Both the position numbers and the translations under genes were made by a program. Below, in pieces: positions 37,023 through 46,521 of a DNA stretch of 64,000 nt. The notes under the pieces are model-generated. The model was not told the DNA's origin. It made no database searches and saw nothing but the letters and a program-made list of their open reading frames with translations. Origin of the DNA: Candidatus Poribacteria bacterium (lineage in GTDB: Bacteria > Poribacteria > WGA-4E > WGA-3G); contig JAGWBU010000021.1 of the NCBI GenBank assembly GCA_021295735.1, forward strand, positions 24,454-88,453. Reading direction: 5' to 3'. Position 1 is the first letter of the stretch. Each line of letters starts with the position of its first letter.

Positions 37023-39065
37023 ATGCACTACACATCACAACAAAATGATTGGTTAGTTCAACCCTATAGCCAACCCGCTTCAGTCCAAGAAACGGACAAT
37101 CAGATTATTCTCGGTAATGGACTCATTCAACGAAGATTCGTCACCGCACCGAATTTCGCAACGGTTGCTTATACAAATCAAATTACCGAGAGCAGTCTTC
37201 TGCGTGGCATCAAACCAGAAGCGGTGCTTACGATTGACGAACACGAATTTGAGGTAGGTGGCTTAAAGGGGCAGCCAGACTACGCCTACCTTGATGATGA
37301 TTGGATTGCAGACTTGACCAGTGACGAGAACGCATTTCAGTTTCACGAATACCAAGTCGGTGAACCTGAAACCCGCTATCCGTGGGTACGCAGGCGTTCT
37401 ACGACACCATCAGTCCATCCGCCAGAGGGTGCGACACTGACAGTTGCGTTTTCACCGCCGCCCTCCCTTGACTCCCTGCAGGTTTGTGTGCATTATGAAC
37501 TATATCAAGGTATTCCAGTACTGTCCAAATGGATCACTATTCGCAATGAGGGGCAAAAACCTATTCAGATTGATGCCTTAAGCTGTGAAATCCTTGCTGT
37601 CAACGAGCAGGAGAAGCATCGGCTACATGTCGAGAGCGATTATGCATTTAGCAGAATGGAAACGGCACAGTGGGGACCAGATGCGGATTACCTGACGCAA
37701 GTAGATTATCGCTATCAGATGCCGCTGTTGATGACAAGCCACTATCCGCTCGGTCCGGGTGTGCTACTTCAACCGGGAGAGACTTTCACAAGTTTTCGCA
37801 CCTTCGAGATTCTGCATGATAGTGATGATCGTGAACGTAAAGGACTTGCACGCCGCAAGATGTTTCGCACGGTTGCACCGCAGGTCACGGAGAATCCTAT
37901 CCTCATGCACGTTCGGAGTGCTGAGCCAGACGCGGTCCGTTTAGCGATTGATCAGTGCGCCGAAGTCGGATTTGAAATGGTGATTATGACCTTTGGAAGT
38001 GGATACAATATTGAGAGCGAAGACCCGGAATATATCGCTACGATGAAGGGATTAGCAGATTATGCACATAGTAAAGGCATTCAACTCGGTGGCTATACGT
38101 TGATGTGTGCTTCGCGGGGAGTAGGTGAGGATTACAACTGTATTGACCCAGAAACCGGGCAACCCGGAAGTAGGTTTGGGCAGAGTGCTTGTCTTGCGAG
38201 CAGTTGGGGAGATGGGTATGTCCAACGAGTGTTGAATTTTATGGATGCAACGGGTATGGATATCATAGAGACTGATGGACCTTATCACGGTGATGTATGT
38301 GCTTCAACGAAGCACGAACACCATAACGGCTTAGCGGATTCGCAGTTGCGGCAGTGGGAAGCGTGTGTCCATTTTTACCACGAATGCCGAAAACGCGGTA
38401 TCTATATTAATTCGCCAGATAATTATTACCTCAACGGTTCAAACAAATGCGGTATGGGCTATCGCGAAACGAATTTTAGCTTGCCCCGCGAGCGACAAAT
38501 TCTAATTGCCCGTCAGAATATCTACGATGCAACTTACGAAAAGACACCGAGTATGGGTTGGATGTTCGTCCCGTTAGTGGAGTATCACGGTGGTGGACAA
38601 GCCGCGACATTTGAGCCACTTTGCGAACACCTTGATGACTACGAAGCCCACCTTGCACAGAACTTCGGCAGTGGTGTGATTGCGTGCTATCGCGGTCCCC
38701 GGCTTTTTGATACTGAACAGACAAAAACTGTCGTTAAGAAATGGGTTGGCTTTTTCAAAAAGTATCGTCCAATATTGGAGTCTGACCTGATTCATGTGCG
38801 TCGTCCGGATGGAGGCTCTATTGATTGTGTGCTACACGTTAACCCGCAAATTACCCCCTGTGGACTCGCGATGCTCTATAATCCCACGCGGACGGAACAA
38901 CAGATCACTTTGAAATTACCAGTCTATTATACTGGATTGTCTGAAACTGCCAAGATTCGTGAAAAAGAAAGAGAACTCAAACATTACAAAATAGACCGAA
39001 ACTACAACATTGAGATTCCAATTGAGATGGAGGCAAAAAGTATTAGCTATCTCGTTATTGAGTAA
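37023..39065 (+). CDS. Glycosidase-like protein (alpha-galactosidase/GH36-type arrangement)
   Basis: This 680-residue protein has an N-terminal beta-rich part (FQFHEYQVGEPETRYPWVRR, residues about 100-250). A TIM-barrel-like part carries MVIMTFGSGYNIE, LADYAHSKGIQLGGYTL and DIIETDGPYHGD, followed by a C-terminal beta part. The layout, and a possible acidic pair with Asp in ETDGPYH, resemble GH36-like glycosidases. I could not confirm catalytic residues, so the substrate and even the activity remain open. No signal peptide is seen. Confidence 0.6.
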   Translation: MHYTSQQNDWLVQPYSQPASVQETDNQIILGNGLIQRRFVTAPNFATVAYTNQITESSLLRGIKPEAVLTIDEHEFEVGGLKGQPDYAYLDDDWIADLTSDENAFQFHEYQVGEPETRYPWVRRRSTTPSVHPPEGATLTVAFSPPPSLDSLQVCVHYELYQGIPVLSKWITIRNEGQKPIQIDALSCEILAVNEQEKHRLHVESDYAFSRMETAQWGPDADYLTQVDYRYQMPLLMTSHYPLGPGVLLQPGETFTSFRTFEILHDSDDRERKGLARRKMFRTVAPQVTENPILMHVRSAEPDAVRLAIDQCAEVGFEMVIMTFGSGYNIESEDPEYIATMKGLADYAHSKGIQLGGYTLMCASRGVGEDYNCIDPETGQPGSRFGQSACLASSWGDGYVQRVLNFMDATGMDIIETDGPYHGDVCASTKHEHHNGLADSQLRQWEACVHFYHECRKRGIYINSPDNYYLNGSNKCGMGYRETNFSLPRERQILIARQNIYDATYEKTPSMGWMFVPLVEYHGGGQAATFEPLCEHLDDYEAHLAQNFGSGVIACYRGPRLFDTEQTKTVVKKWVGFFKKYRPILESDLIHVRRPDGGSIDCVLHVNPQITPCGLAMLYNPTRTEQQITLKLPVYYTGLSETAKIREKERELKHYKIDRNYNIEIPIEMEAKSISYLVIE

Positions 39066-39071
39066 AAGAAT

Positions 39072-39944
39072 ATGAGCATACTTGTCCACAAAAATACAAA
39101 AGTAATAGTTCAAGGAATCACAGGACGTTCTGGGCGTTTTCACACAGAACAGTGTGCCGATTACGGCACGCAAATTGTTGCTGGTGCAGTTCCCGGTAGA
39201 GGTGGAACTGATGTGAACGGCATCCCTGTGTTTGACACCGTAGCAGAAGGCGTTGCTGAGACAAGCGCAGATACCTCTCTGATTTTCGTTCCTGCGCGCT
39301 TTAACGCCGCCGACTCTATCATGGAAGCCGCTGATGCCGGTATTGAACTGATCATCTGTATCTCGGAACATATCCCTGTGCTTGATATGGTAAAGGCAAA
39401 AGCGTTCCTTCATGGCAAACAGACACGGTTAATCGGTCCGAACTGTCCCGGCATCATCACACCCAGCGAATGTAAAATCGGTGTGATGCCCGCGTTTGCT
39501 TATTCCCCCGGTAACGTCGGTATTGTTTCACGAAGTGGCACATTAACTTATGAAGCTGCGTATCAATTGAAACAACTCGGTATCGGGCAATCTACCTGTG
39601 TCGGTATCGGTGGCGATCCTGTGATTGGGACAAACTTCGTTGATGTTCTCAAGCTTTTTGAGGAGGACGATGGGACGCATGCCGTTGTTTTAATCGGGGA
39701 AATCGGTGGCACAGCTGAGGAAAAAGCAGCGCAGTTCGTCAAGAACGAAATGACAAAACCTGTGGTCGGTTTTATCGCTGGACAGACTGCCCCACCCGGC
39801 AAACGGATGGGACATGCAGGTGCAATTATCTCAGGCGGACAAGGCACCGCTGCAGATAAAATTGCATCACTCAAAGATGCCGGAATCGCTGTTGCAGACG
39901 ACCTCACTACCATCGGAGAAACCGTTGCGGAGGTCTTGGCTTGA
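39072..39944 (+). CDS. sucD: Succinate-CoA ligase (ADP-forming), alpha subunit
   Basis: This 290-residue alpha subunit has [19 protein letters not shown] (CoA-binding), [15 protein letters not shown] and [12 protein letters not shown]. The active-site His is in [12 protein letters not shown]. It pairs with sucC at 28866, which lies 9 kb upstream. It follows the glycosidase-like gene by 6 bp and may be coexpressed with it. Confidence 0.97.
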   Translation: MSILVHKNTKVIVQGITGRSGRFHTEQCADYGTQIVAGAVPGRGGTDVNGIPVFDTVAEGVAETSADTSLIFVPARFNAADSIMEAADAGIELIICISEHIPVLDMVKAKAFLHGKQTRLIGPNCPGIITPSECKIGVMPAFAYSPGNVGIVSRSGTLTYEAAYQLKQLGIGQSTCVGIGGDPVIGTNFVDVLKLFEEDDGTHAVVLIGEIGGTAEEKAAQFVKNEMTKPVVGFIAGQTAPPGKRMGHAGAIISGGQGTAADKIASLKDAGIAVADDLTTIGETVAEVLA

Positions 39945-39964
39945 TACCTGGGAGGTGGAACATA

Positions 39965-40582
39965 ATGGCATTTAGTGATTTTAAAGCGATCCCCGAAGTC
40001 CAAGAAAAGTTTGGAATCAGACACATTGAAAATGATTTTATAGTGGTTGAGGAAACGGCGGGTGCCCCTTCAGCACAATTTCAAGAGGAATTAGAATTTA
40101 GTCGACAACACATTGATGTTTTCGTTTCCGAGGGGGCTCGATGTGAAGCGATTATCTTCCCTATTTTACGGGAAGTCTACAAAGGTTATGCTGAAAACTA
40201 CGCCCTCTGGATAAAAAAACCGATCACTTATGATGAGACTTTGAGCGGCACGCCAGATTACTTTATCTCAACACGATCCGAGTTGGGTATGCTCGTTGTC
40301 GGGATACCTCTAATAATGCTGGTAGAGGCGAAGAAGAACGATTTTGAACAAGGATGGGGGCAATGTCTTGCTGAATTGGTAGCAGCACAAAAAATAAATG
40401 CCGATTTGGATGTCCCTGTCTATGGAATTGTGAGCGATGGAACTTGGTGGCAATTTGGGTGCCTTCTCGGCGATGCTTTCACTCGAAATAGAACAAGTTT
40501 TAGCGTGGATGATTTGTCTACACTCTTTCGCGCGATTCATGCTATCTTCAAAGCAGCAAGCGAGACACCTAAGCAATCCTGA
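39965..40582 (+). CDS. PD-(D/E)XK nuclease-fold protein, paralogue 1
   Basis: This 205-residue protein (ATG 39965, GGAGGTG upstream) opens MAFSDFKAIPEVQEKF. A nuclease-fold core is suggested by GTPDYFISTRSEL (Asp), IMLVEAKKNDFEQGWGQ (Glu-Ala-Lys) and AELVAAQKIN. It is clearly paralogous to the protein at 56679-57281 along its whole length. The motif spacing fits a PD-(D/E)XK active site. Its function is unknown; a restriction- or repair-type role is inference. Confidence 0.72.
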   Translation: MAFSDFKAIPEVQEKFGIRHIENDFIVVEETAGAPSAQFQEELEFSRQHIDVFVSEGARCEAIIFPILREVYKGYAENYALWIKKPITYDETLSGTPDYFISTRSELGMLVVGIPLIMLVEAKKNDFEQGWGQCLAELVAAQKINADLDVPVYGIVSDGTWWQFGCLLGDAFTRNRTSFSVDDLSTLFRAIHAIFKAASETPKQS

Positions 40583-40588
40583 TGCCTT

Positions 40589-40696
40589 TTATAGTAAATT
40601 ATGTAAATAAATTCACATATATTCTGTAGGAGCGATCTCCGAATCGCGACGAAACCACTAATAGTCGGGAATCGGAGTTCCCTCGGACAGCTATAA
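40589..40696. mobile_element. MITE-like element, family A, type with GGAGCGATCTCC interior
   Basis: This 108-bp element runs from TTATAGTAAATTATG to AGCTATAA. The left 70 bp (AAATTCACATATATTCTG..GACGAAACCACT) are nearly identical to the start of the element at 61576-61670. Confidence 0.7.
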
Positions 40697-40786
40697 CAGC
40701 AGAACATCAGAAACTCGCGGAGACAAGACTTAGCGTGCATAGCACGTTCTACAGTGTGTGCAGATTACTTAGTTGGGAGCCTTTTT

Positions 40787-41617
40787 GTGAAGAAAAACAT
40801 CGGTTTCTTGCACTCGAAAAAATATAAACATGAACCCATTACCGTGCTCACCTGCTACGATTACCCCACCGCTTGCATGCAGGACGAAGCAGGTATTGAT
40901 ATCGTGTTTGTCGGGGATAGCGTCGGCACGAATATCCTCGGCTATAAAAGCGAAATGGAGGTGACGATGGCTGATATGCTGCATCACCTCAAGGCGGTGC
41001 ACCGCGGTGTGACAAATGCTTACCTGCTCATTGACATGCCTTACGCCGCTGACCGCAACGCGAAGCAAGCCGTTGCAAATGCAAACCTCTTTTTAGATAA
41101 TGGTGCTGATGGTGTTAAGTTGGAAGGCGGAACAGAAAAAGTCCCTATCGTTACTGCACTCACGGAGCAGGGAATAGAGGTTTGCGCGCATATCGGACAT
41201 AACCCACAAATCCACGGCACAAAAGCGGCGACACACGGCAAAACGGTTAGCAAAGCAAAAGAACTCGTTCAAACTGCAGTGGCACTTGCAGGTGCTGGTG
41301 CAAAACTTATCGTGCTTGAAAAAATCACTGAAGAGGTAAGCCAAATCATCACGGGGACGCTTGATATTCCCACCATCGGCATTGGGGCGGGCAGATACTG
41401 TGACGGGCAAGTGCTTGTTATCAACGATGTTTTAGGGATGGGCACCCTCTTCAAACACGCCAAACGCTATCAGGATTACGATCATCTCACCTTTGAAGCA
41501 ATATCGCAATATATATACGACGTAGAAAACGGAGATTTTCCAAGAGATGAAAATGTCTCTCACATCGCCCCTGACAAGTTAGCGCGGGTTCAGAAGTGGC
41601 TGGAATCAGAAAGGTGA
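40787..41617 (+). CDS. panB: 3-methyl-2-oxobutanoate hydroxymethyltransferase
   Basis: This 276-residue enzyme makes ketopantoate in the pantothenate/CoA pathway. Start GTG 40787 is chosen: GGGAG lies upstream, while the longer frame to 40754 lies in intergenic DNA. Typical blocks are VLTCYDYPTACMQDEAGID, DIVFVGDSVGTNILGY, EGG in VKLEGGTEKV, and IGIGAGRYCDGQVLVINDVL. It converges on the sigma-WD40 gene, with 19 bp between stops. Confidence 0.95.
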   Translation: MKKNIGFLHSKKYKHEPITVLTCYDYPTACMQDEAGIDIVFVGDSVGTNILGYKSEMEVTMADMLHHLKAVHRGVTNAYLLIDMPYAADRNAKQAVANANLFLDNGADGVKLEGGTEKVPIVTALTEQGIEVCAHIGHNPQIHGTKAATHGKTVSKAKELVQTAVALAGAGAKLIVLEKITEEVSQIITGTLDIPTIGIGAGRYCDGQVLVINDVLGMGTLFKHAKRYQDYDHLTFEAISQYIYDVENGDFPRDENVSHIAPDKLARVQKWLESER

Positions 41618-41636
41618 TACACCTCTATTTGTTCTC

Positions 41637-44483
41637 CTACCAATCCGAACCCTTGAGGGCTTCATCCCAATCCCACAAAAGAATTGTGCCATCTTGCCCC
41701 GTGCTGACGAGTGTCTTGCCATCAGGTGAGAATACCAGCGTCTCTACTGGTGCTGAATGCCCATCAAGTATAGTGAGTTTGTCCCCAGATTCAACATCCC
41801 ATAACTCAATTCCACCGTTTCTAAGACCAGCAATAAGCAAAGAACTATCTGGTGAAAATACTAATGATTTGGCACCATTGGAAACTTCCTTAAGACATTC
41901 CATTTTATTAGTGCTCATTATGTGGATTCGTTTACGACTTGCCACGGCAAGCAAGGCACCATTTGAAGAAAATGATAAAGCTTCAATCTCAGAATTCTGT
42001 TCAGTAAACAAAGTTAACACAACTCCAGTTTCTACATTAGACATCTGAACTTTTCCTTCCTTAGTTCCACTAACAAGTTTCTTACCGTCTGATGAAAATA
42101 TCAAAACATCTACATCTATTTTCTTGTCTGAGAGAGGAATATCAAAGAAAGAGCCAATTTCCGTATTCCATATGCGAATTTTTTTAGTGAAACTTGCTCC
42201 GATCGCAACCTTTTTTCCATCAGGTGAAAAAGACATAACTGAAGGAATGCCTTCACCTGGATTCTCCAAACGTATCAACTCGCGCCCTGTGCGGGTACCA
42301 ATCAAACGAATTAGTCCATCTAACACTGACACCGTATGCATTGCGCCAAATCCTGGATCGAAAATTATATCACTATCTGCACCAATGCTGACAAGTTTCA
42401 TTCCATCAGGTGAAAACGCTAAAGTCTGTAACGAATCCCGATGTCCTGTAATTTTGAGAGAACTTTTTTGAGACGTTTTTATATCCCAAAAGGTCATTAT
42501 GCCATTAAGTGCAACACTCGCAAGCGTGGAACTGTCCTTAATGAAAGCCACTGCTTTAACCCACTCCGTATGTCCAGTGATGTGAGTTGGAAGAAGAGAT
42601 CCAGTTTTTATATGCCAGAACTTAATAGTACCATCTGTACTCCCACTGACGAGGGTGCCACCTTCTGGTGAAAAAGTTAAGGCAGCGATACCGTTAATAT
42701 GTCCGGTGAGTGTCGCCAACAATTCTCCCGTGATAGTATTCCACAGTCGTACTGTCTTATCAGTGCTTCCGCTTGCGAGCATTCTTCCATCATGTGAAAA
42801 TGCCAATGTAGTTATCCAATCTGTATGTTTCCGAAGGATAAACAGTCCATGATTCTTAGAGGTATTCCATAATCGTACTGTTTTATCCTGACTCCCGCTT
42901 GCGAGCATCGTGCCATCAGGTGAAAATGCTAAGGCGAAAACGTGTTCTCCCGAATGTCCTTTGAGAGTAGATAATTTTTGCCTGATTGTCGTGTCCCATA
43001 TCTCAATCTTCCCGTCTCTCATTCCAATTGCAAATAAATCTTGTGTAAGCGCGTATGGTTCCTTGCCGTACTTTTTCTTATGCTTCTTCCATCGTCCTTT
43101 AATCTTCTCTATATTCCTCTTCTTGGTCTCAATATCTAACCTGCCAATTTCGTCGCCTGAGTTCCCCAAACTGATAAGCGTTTTGCCATCTTTAGAGAAA
43201 CGTAATTCTGAAGCAGGATACAGCAAACCAGTGAGTGCAACTTTTCTACCAGTCGCTACTTCCCACAACTGGAGTCTCTTCCCACGGAACCTACCACCTA
43301 TCCCAAGCTTATCCCCTCCACTGGCAAGAAAACGTCCATCTGGGGAAAATGCCAGGGATTGACACGCACCAGGGAACATGGATATTTCTTCGCCTGTTTT
43401 CGCATCGTAAAGCCACACACCGATATTACTACCTACCGCGAGTTGTGTGCCGTCAGGTGAAAACTGCATCGCATTAATTCCACCTTTCCCTAAACGCGCT
43501 TTCGCCGCTTTCGGCAATTCCCATTTTGTCCAATCTTCCGCTATTTCGTCTGCTTGTGCCTCCGCAATTGCTGCGGAAGCACCATTAGGTTGCTGCTCAG
43601 GGTTATCGCGTTTATCCAGTGCATCAACATTTCCGATTTGTGTCCGTACATCTGGCTTAGATTCTAAGTTTGCGACTATTGGCGCGTCAACGATCTCAAC
43701 CGTCATCTCTGTGGTGGCATCTAAACTATAAGGTTTTTGAAATATTTGCAAGTATTTGCTATTTCCAAAACCGAGCATGAGCAACACCACTACCAACGTT
43801 GAAGCAGCAATTGCCCATGGCACTAACGGTTTACTGCCGACTGGTGTAGCGGGTTTGGTCCGCGAAATCTCTTGCATGATGTTTTCTGTCAGATTTGGAG
43901 TGATTTTGAAATTGTCTAAAGCCTCTCTTATCATCGTTTCCTCCTTCTGTAAACGCTGCTGTGCGCGGCGCAGACGACTCTTAACCGTATTTGCCGATAC
44001 ACCTAAAAACGCACCTATTTCTGTACACGACATCTCTCCGAAGTAATGCAAAGTCATGACAGTACGTTCACTTTCTCCCAGCTTCGCAAGTAGTTTTTTG
44101 ACGACATCGCGTTGTGTTTCTACGGTGATCCGTTCGTTTTCCACATGCATATATTCAGAATAGGTGGCTTCTTCAGGCTGTGCAACGTCCCTACCTTCTA
44201 ACAACTGCGCTCGTAAATGCTTTTTACGCAACCACGTGCTGCAACGGTTCGCTGCAATCACATAAAGCCAACTTGCGAAACGCTGCGGTTTCTTAAGCTC
44301 GCCTAATTTCTGATACGCTTTCAGAAACGTATCCTGTGTAATCTCTTCGGCTGTGTGAAAATCTCCGATTTTCCGCCACACAAGCGCATGAACCTGTTTT
44401 TGATATTTTTCCACAAGTTCTGCAAAGGCGGTATCATCGCCATCAAGAGTCCGGTGGATTAATTGCACATCGTTGTTTTTCAT
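41637..44483 (-). CDS. ECF-like sigma factor fused to a transmembrane segment and WD40 repeats
   Basis: The 948-residue protein has three parts. Residues 1-180 are an ECF sigma factor: region 2 (AFAELVEKYQKQVHALV, EEITQDTFLKAYQKL) and region 4 helix-turn-helix (SCTEIGAFLGVSANTVKSRL). A hydrophobic span at about 221-240 (VPWAIAASTLVVVLLMLGFG) follows. From about 330 to the end there are roughly 14 WD-type units (AFSPDGTMLASGS, AFSHDGRMLASGS), enough for two seven-bladed propellers. If the span crosses the membrane, the propellers are outside and the sigma part inside. That topology is inferred, and the trigger is unknown. The very strong SD GGAGGTGATCC precedes the ATG. Confidence 0.93.
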   Translation of the reverse strand: MKNNDVQLIHRTLDGDDTAFAELVEKYQKQVHALVWRKIGDFHTAEEITQDTFLKAYQKLGELKKPQRFASWLYVIAANRCSTWLRKKHLRAQLLEGRDVAQPEEATYSEYMHVENERITVETQRDVVKKLLAKLGESERTVMTLHYFGEMSCTEIGAFLGVSANTVKSRLRRAQQRLQKEETMIREALDNFKITPNLTENIMQEISRTKPATPVGSKPLVPWAIAASTLVVVLLMLGFGNSKYLQIFQKPYSLDATTEMTVEIVDAPIVANLESKPDVRTQIGNVDALDKRDNPEQQPNGASAAIAEAQADEIAEDWTKWELPKAAKARLGKGGINAMQFSPDGTQLAVGSNIGVWLYDAKTGEEISMFPGACQSLAFSPDGRFLASGGDKLGIGGRFRGKRLQLWEVATGRKVALTGLLYPASELRFSKDGKTLISLGNSGDEIGRLDIETKKRNIEKIKGRWKKHKKKYGKEPYALTQDLFAIGMRDGKIEIWDTTIRQKLSTLKGHSGEHVFALAFSPDGTMLASGSQDKTVRLWNTSKNHGLFILRKHTDWITTLAFSHDGRMLASGSTDKTVRLWNTITGELLATLTGHINGIAALTFSPEGGTLVSGSTDGTIKFWHIKTGSLLPTHITGHTEWVKAVAFIKDSSTLASVALNGIMTFWDIKTSQKSSLKITGHRDSLQTLAFSPDGMKLVSIGADSDIIFDPGFGAMHTVSVLDGLIRLIGTRTGRELIRLENPGEGIPSVMSFSPDGKKVAIGASFTKKIRIWNTEIGSFFDIPLSDKKIDVDVLIFSSDGKKLVSGTKEGKVQMSNVETGVVLTLFTEQNSEIEALSFSSNGALLAVASRKRIHIMSTNKMECLKEVSNGAKSLVFSPDSSLLIAGLRNGGIELWDVESGDKLTILDGHSAPVETLVFSPDGKTLVSTGQDGTILLWDWDEALKGSDW

Positions 44484-44494
44484 GGATCACCTCC
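44484..44494 (-). promoter_or_regulatory. Very strong Shine-Dalgarno of the sigma-WD40 gene
   Basis: GGAGGTGATCC is an 11-nt complement of the 16S rRNA 3' end and lies directly in front of the ATG, with no gap. The spacing is too short for its downstream part, so the effective contact is GGAGG. Confidence 0.6.
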
Positions 44495-44609
44495 GATTTC
44501 ACCCTATAGTGACGCCACGAAACGGTGAAACGGGTGCATAATTCTGCAAATATAGGAGTGTGTTTAGATAAGAGGGTTCTGTAGGTCGGGTTTCGTTCCT
44601 TAACCCAAC

Positions 44610-45380
44610 CTACGCATTAACAGGTACTACGTCAGCATACACATAAGTCGGAGGATTAGGACTGCTGGAATGAATTTTGTCATCTTCGTCTTTGGCTGCA
44701 GAAACAATATCTCTCTGCACTATTCTGCCCGGTTTCGCAGCAATAGGTGAACTAAACATCGGTCCATCAACTACGCAGGTATGGAATTCCCCGTTTTCAC
44801 CGAGCGGGTCCACCTCATCTGGTAAGTCTGCAAGGAGTTCGGTATCAAACCACCTTCCTGCAAACTCTGCGGGGACTTTGGTAGGATTGAGGGCAGTGAT
44901 AATCGCGCGCATGCCAGAAGTAACCATCTTTTGCGCGAGTAATGTTGTATCCTCACCCCATACCGGAAAAATCGGTGTGAAGCCGGTACCGCTAAGTTTC
45001 TCCTCTCGGTACGCGCGAATGTCTTCAAGGAATAAATCACCAAAAGCGAAATGCGAAGCGGTCAAATGCTTTGGTAATGCTTCTACTTCTGCAAGAAACT
45101 TTCGCATCGCCGCTTCGTATATTTCGTTTGAGCAAGGATACGGAATCGGTATCTCGTATAACGGCACGCCGAGTCTTTCTGCTTGCTGTTTCAAAACCCA
45201 CGCAGGTGTAGAGTGAATAGAAACACGGTCAAATGTCTTTGTGACAGTGGTAAAGACTCCACGCACATCGTATCGTTCTGGCTGTTGACGCAAAGTGTGA
45301 AGTGCCCACGCAGAATCTTTCCCTGAGGACCAGGAGACCAGAACTGGCATGGGCGACTTGTCTTTTATTTTATTTCTCAT
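44610..45380 (-). CDS. DUF71/ATP_bind_4 adenylating PP-loop protein (diphthine-ammonia ligase-like)
   Basis: This 256-residue protein starts at ATG 45380, with GGAGAA upstream; an ATG at 45407 adds nine residues. The PP-loop SWSSGKDSAWALH (residues near 20-30) binds ATP. The TGFTPIFPVWGEDT and GENGEFHTCVVDGPMF blocks are family hallmarks. Archaeal and eukaryal relatives amidate diphthine; bacterial members have no agreed role. It stands between trpG and the sigma-WD40 gene, leftward. Confidence 0.9.
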   Translation of the reverse strand: MRNKIKDKSPMPVLVSWSSGKDSAWALHTLRQQPERYDVRGVFTTVTKTFDRVSIHSTPAWVLKQQAERLGVPLYEIPIPYPCSNEIYEAAMRKFLAEVEALPKHLTASHFAFGDLFLEDIRAYREEKLSGTGFTPIFPVWGEDTTLLAQKMVTSGMRAIITALNPTKVPAEFAGRWFDTELLADLPDEVDPLGENGEFHTCVVDGPMFSSPIAAKPGRIVQRDIVSAAKDEDDKIHSSSPNPPTYVYADVVPVNA

Positions 45381-45543
45381 GATTGAGATTTTTTCTCCAA
45401 TTCGCATCTATAATTGGTAGGTTGGGCAGAGCGAAACCCAAATCAACGCTATGAATGCGCTTGTGGCATTCAGCCAAATCAACGCAACGTGCGCGTGTGG
45501 CACGCTGCGGGTGTCAATTTAAGCATGAATCCCTGTTCACATC

Positions 45544-45619
45544 GTAGGGCGGGTCCCTGTGCCCCGCCATGTGTCTGGATTATGTTAAGCAACGGGCGGG
45601 CACAGGGACCCGCCCCTAC
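45544..45619. repeat. Palindromic GGGCGGGTCCC repeat
   Basis: GTAGGGCGGGTCCCTGTGCC and GGCACAGGGACCCGCCCCTA pair across a 35-nt loop. Similar GC-rich palindromes occur inside other intergenic elements, such as 12781-12810. Confidence 0.7.
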
Positions 45620-45730
45620 AAGAGGTGGCCATTTGGAGGAAATCGCGCTTACAAAGCGCTCCCACAAGAGAAATTCAGCAAATTTTTCTTAAGTTGACAG
45701 TTAATAGGCAGAACCCAACAAATTTCAAAA

Positions 45731-45761
45731 GAGGCGCAATGAATTGCGCGACTACAAACGC
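45731..45761. repeat. Core repeat GAGGCGCAATGAATTGCGCGAC, solo copy
   Basis: This copy of the core found in family A elements lacks the TTATAG ends. The flanks (AATTTCAAAA, CGGTACTTCC) do not resemble the element ends. It may be a relic of an element with lost termini. Confidence 0.7.
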
Positions 45762-45813
45762 GGTACTTCCCAAGATGCACTTGTAAGCGCGCCTACCAGC
45801 GAGAGCATGTATT

Positions 45814-46377
45814 TTACAGAGCCAAAAAGTTGCCTAACAAACTCTTTCCAGCAGCTGTCAAAATAGACTCCGGATGAAACTGTACACCCCATACAGGCAA
45901 AGTCTTATGCCGAAGCCCCATAATTTCGTCCTGATCTGTCCATGCTGTGATTTCCAAGCAATCTGGCAGTGTTTCTTTTTTTACAATCAGCGAATGGTAG
46001 CGCGTCGCTTCAAATGGATTATCCAAACCCTCAAAAAGTTCAGCACCATTGTGCAGTATCATTGAGGTTTTACCATGCATCAACCGATCCGCACGGACAA
46101 CCTCACCACCAAACACGTCCCCAATACACTGATGCCCAAGACAGACGCCTAATATCGGCACTTTTCCTGCGAAATGTTCTATCGCATCGTTGGATATGCC
46201 TGCTTCTCGCGGTGTGCAAGGACCGGGTGAAATGACAATCCGCTCCGGTTCCAGCATGTCTAATTCCTCTACCCCTATTTTCCGACTGCGATGCACTTCC
46301 AATTCCGCACCGAGTTCACCAAAATATTGCACAAGATTGTAAGTAAATGAGTCGTAATTGTCAATCATCAAAACCAT
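45814..46377 (-). CDS. trpG: Anthranilate/aminodeoxychorismate synthase glutamine amidotransferase
   Basis: This 187-residue class I glutaminase (TrpG/PabA type) supplies ammonia to TrpE. ATG 46377 is chosen because AGGAGG lies 6 nt upstream; the frame extends 25 codons further into non-coding DNA. The catalytic Cys79 is in [13 protein letters not shown], and the His-Glu pair is in VQFHPESIL. Opening [20 protein letters not shown] is typical. It follows trpE by about 145 bp, with two small hairpins in the gap. Confidence 0.96.
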   Translation of the reverse strand: MVLMIDNYDSFTYNLVQYFGELGAELEVHRSRKIGVEELDMLEPERIVISPGPCTPREAGISNDAIEHFAGKVPILGVCLGHQCIGDVFGGEVVRADRLMHGKTSMILHNGAELFEGLDNPFEATRYHSLIVKKETLPDCLEITAWTDQDEIMGLRHKTLPVWGVQFHPESILTAAGKSLLGNFLAL

Positions 46378-46419
46378 CTTTTGCCTCCTATAATAGCAGA
46401 ACTTGTTGCCACCTATGTA

Positions 46420-46466
46420 GCACAACTTTAGTTTGTGCATATTAGGACGCAAACTGAAAGTTTGCG
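46420..46466. other. Two short hairpins between trpE and trpG
   Basis: GCACAACTTTAGTTTGTGC (46420-46438) is an imperfect stem, and CGCAAACTGAAAGTTTGCG (46448-46466) is a perfect 8-bp stem with a 3-nt loop. No U-run follows on the minus strand, so these look like repeat hairpins that may stabilise the mRNA ends. Confidence 0.5.
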
Positions 46467-46521
46467 CTACGATATTTCACGAATAATGAACTGTTCTCTA
46501 TTAAATAGATAGCAACTTAGG

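Larger units (their letters stand above)
45408..45813. other. Intergenic repeats between DUF71 and trpG
   Basis: No gene is seen here. A 76-bp palindromic stretch (45544-45619) has GGGCGGGTCCCTGTGCC at one side and its complement at the other. Around it are units like AAATCAACGC and ATGGCATT, and one solo core repeat (45731-45761). Confidence 0.6.

Noticed and set aside
42124..42471. Plus-strand frames opposite the WD40 region
   Set aside because: They mirror the repetitive coding sequence of the sigma-WD40 gene and have no start signals.
45414..45692. 92-codon plus-strand frame
   Set aside because: It consists of translated palindromic repeats (GGGCGGGTCCC...) and has no protein-like composition.
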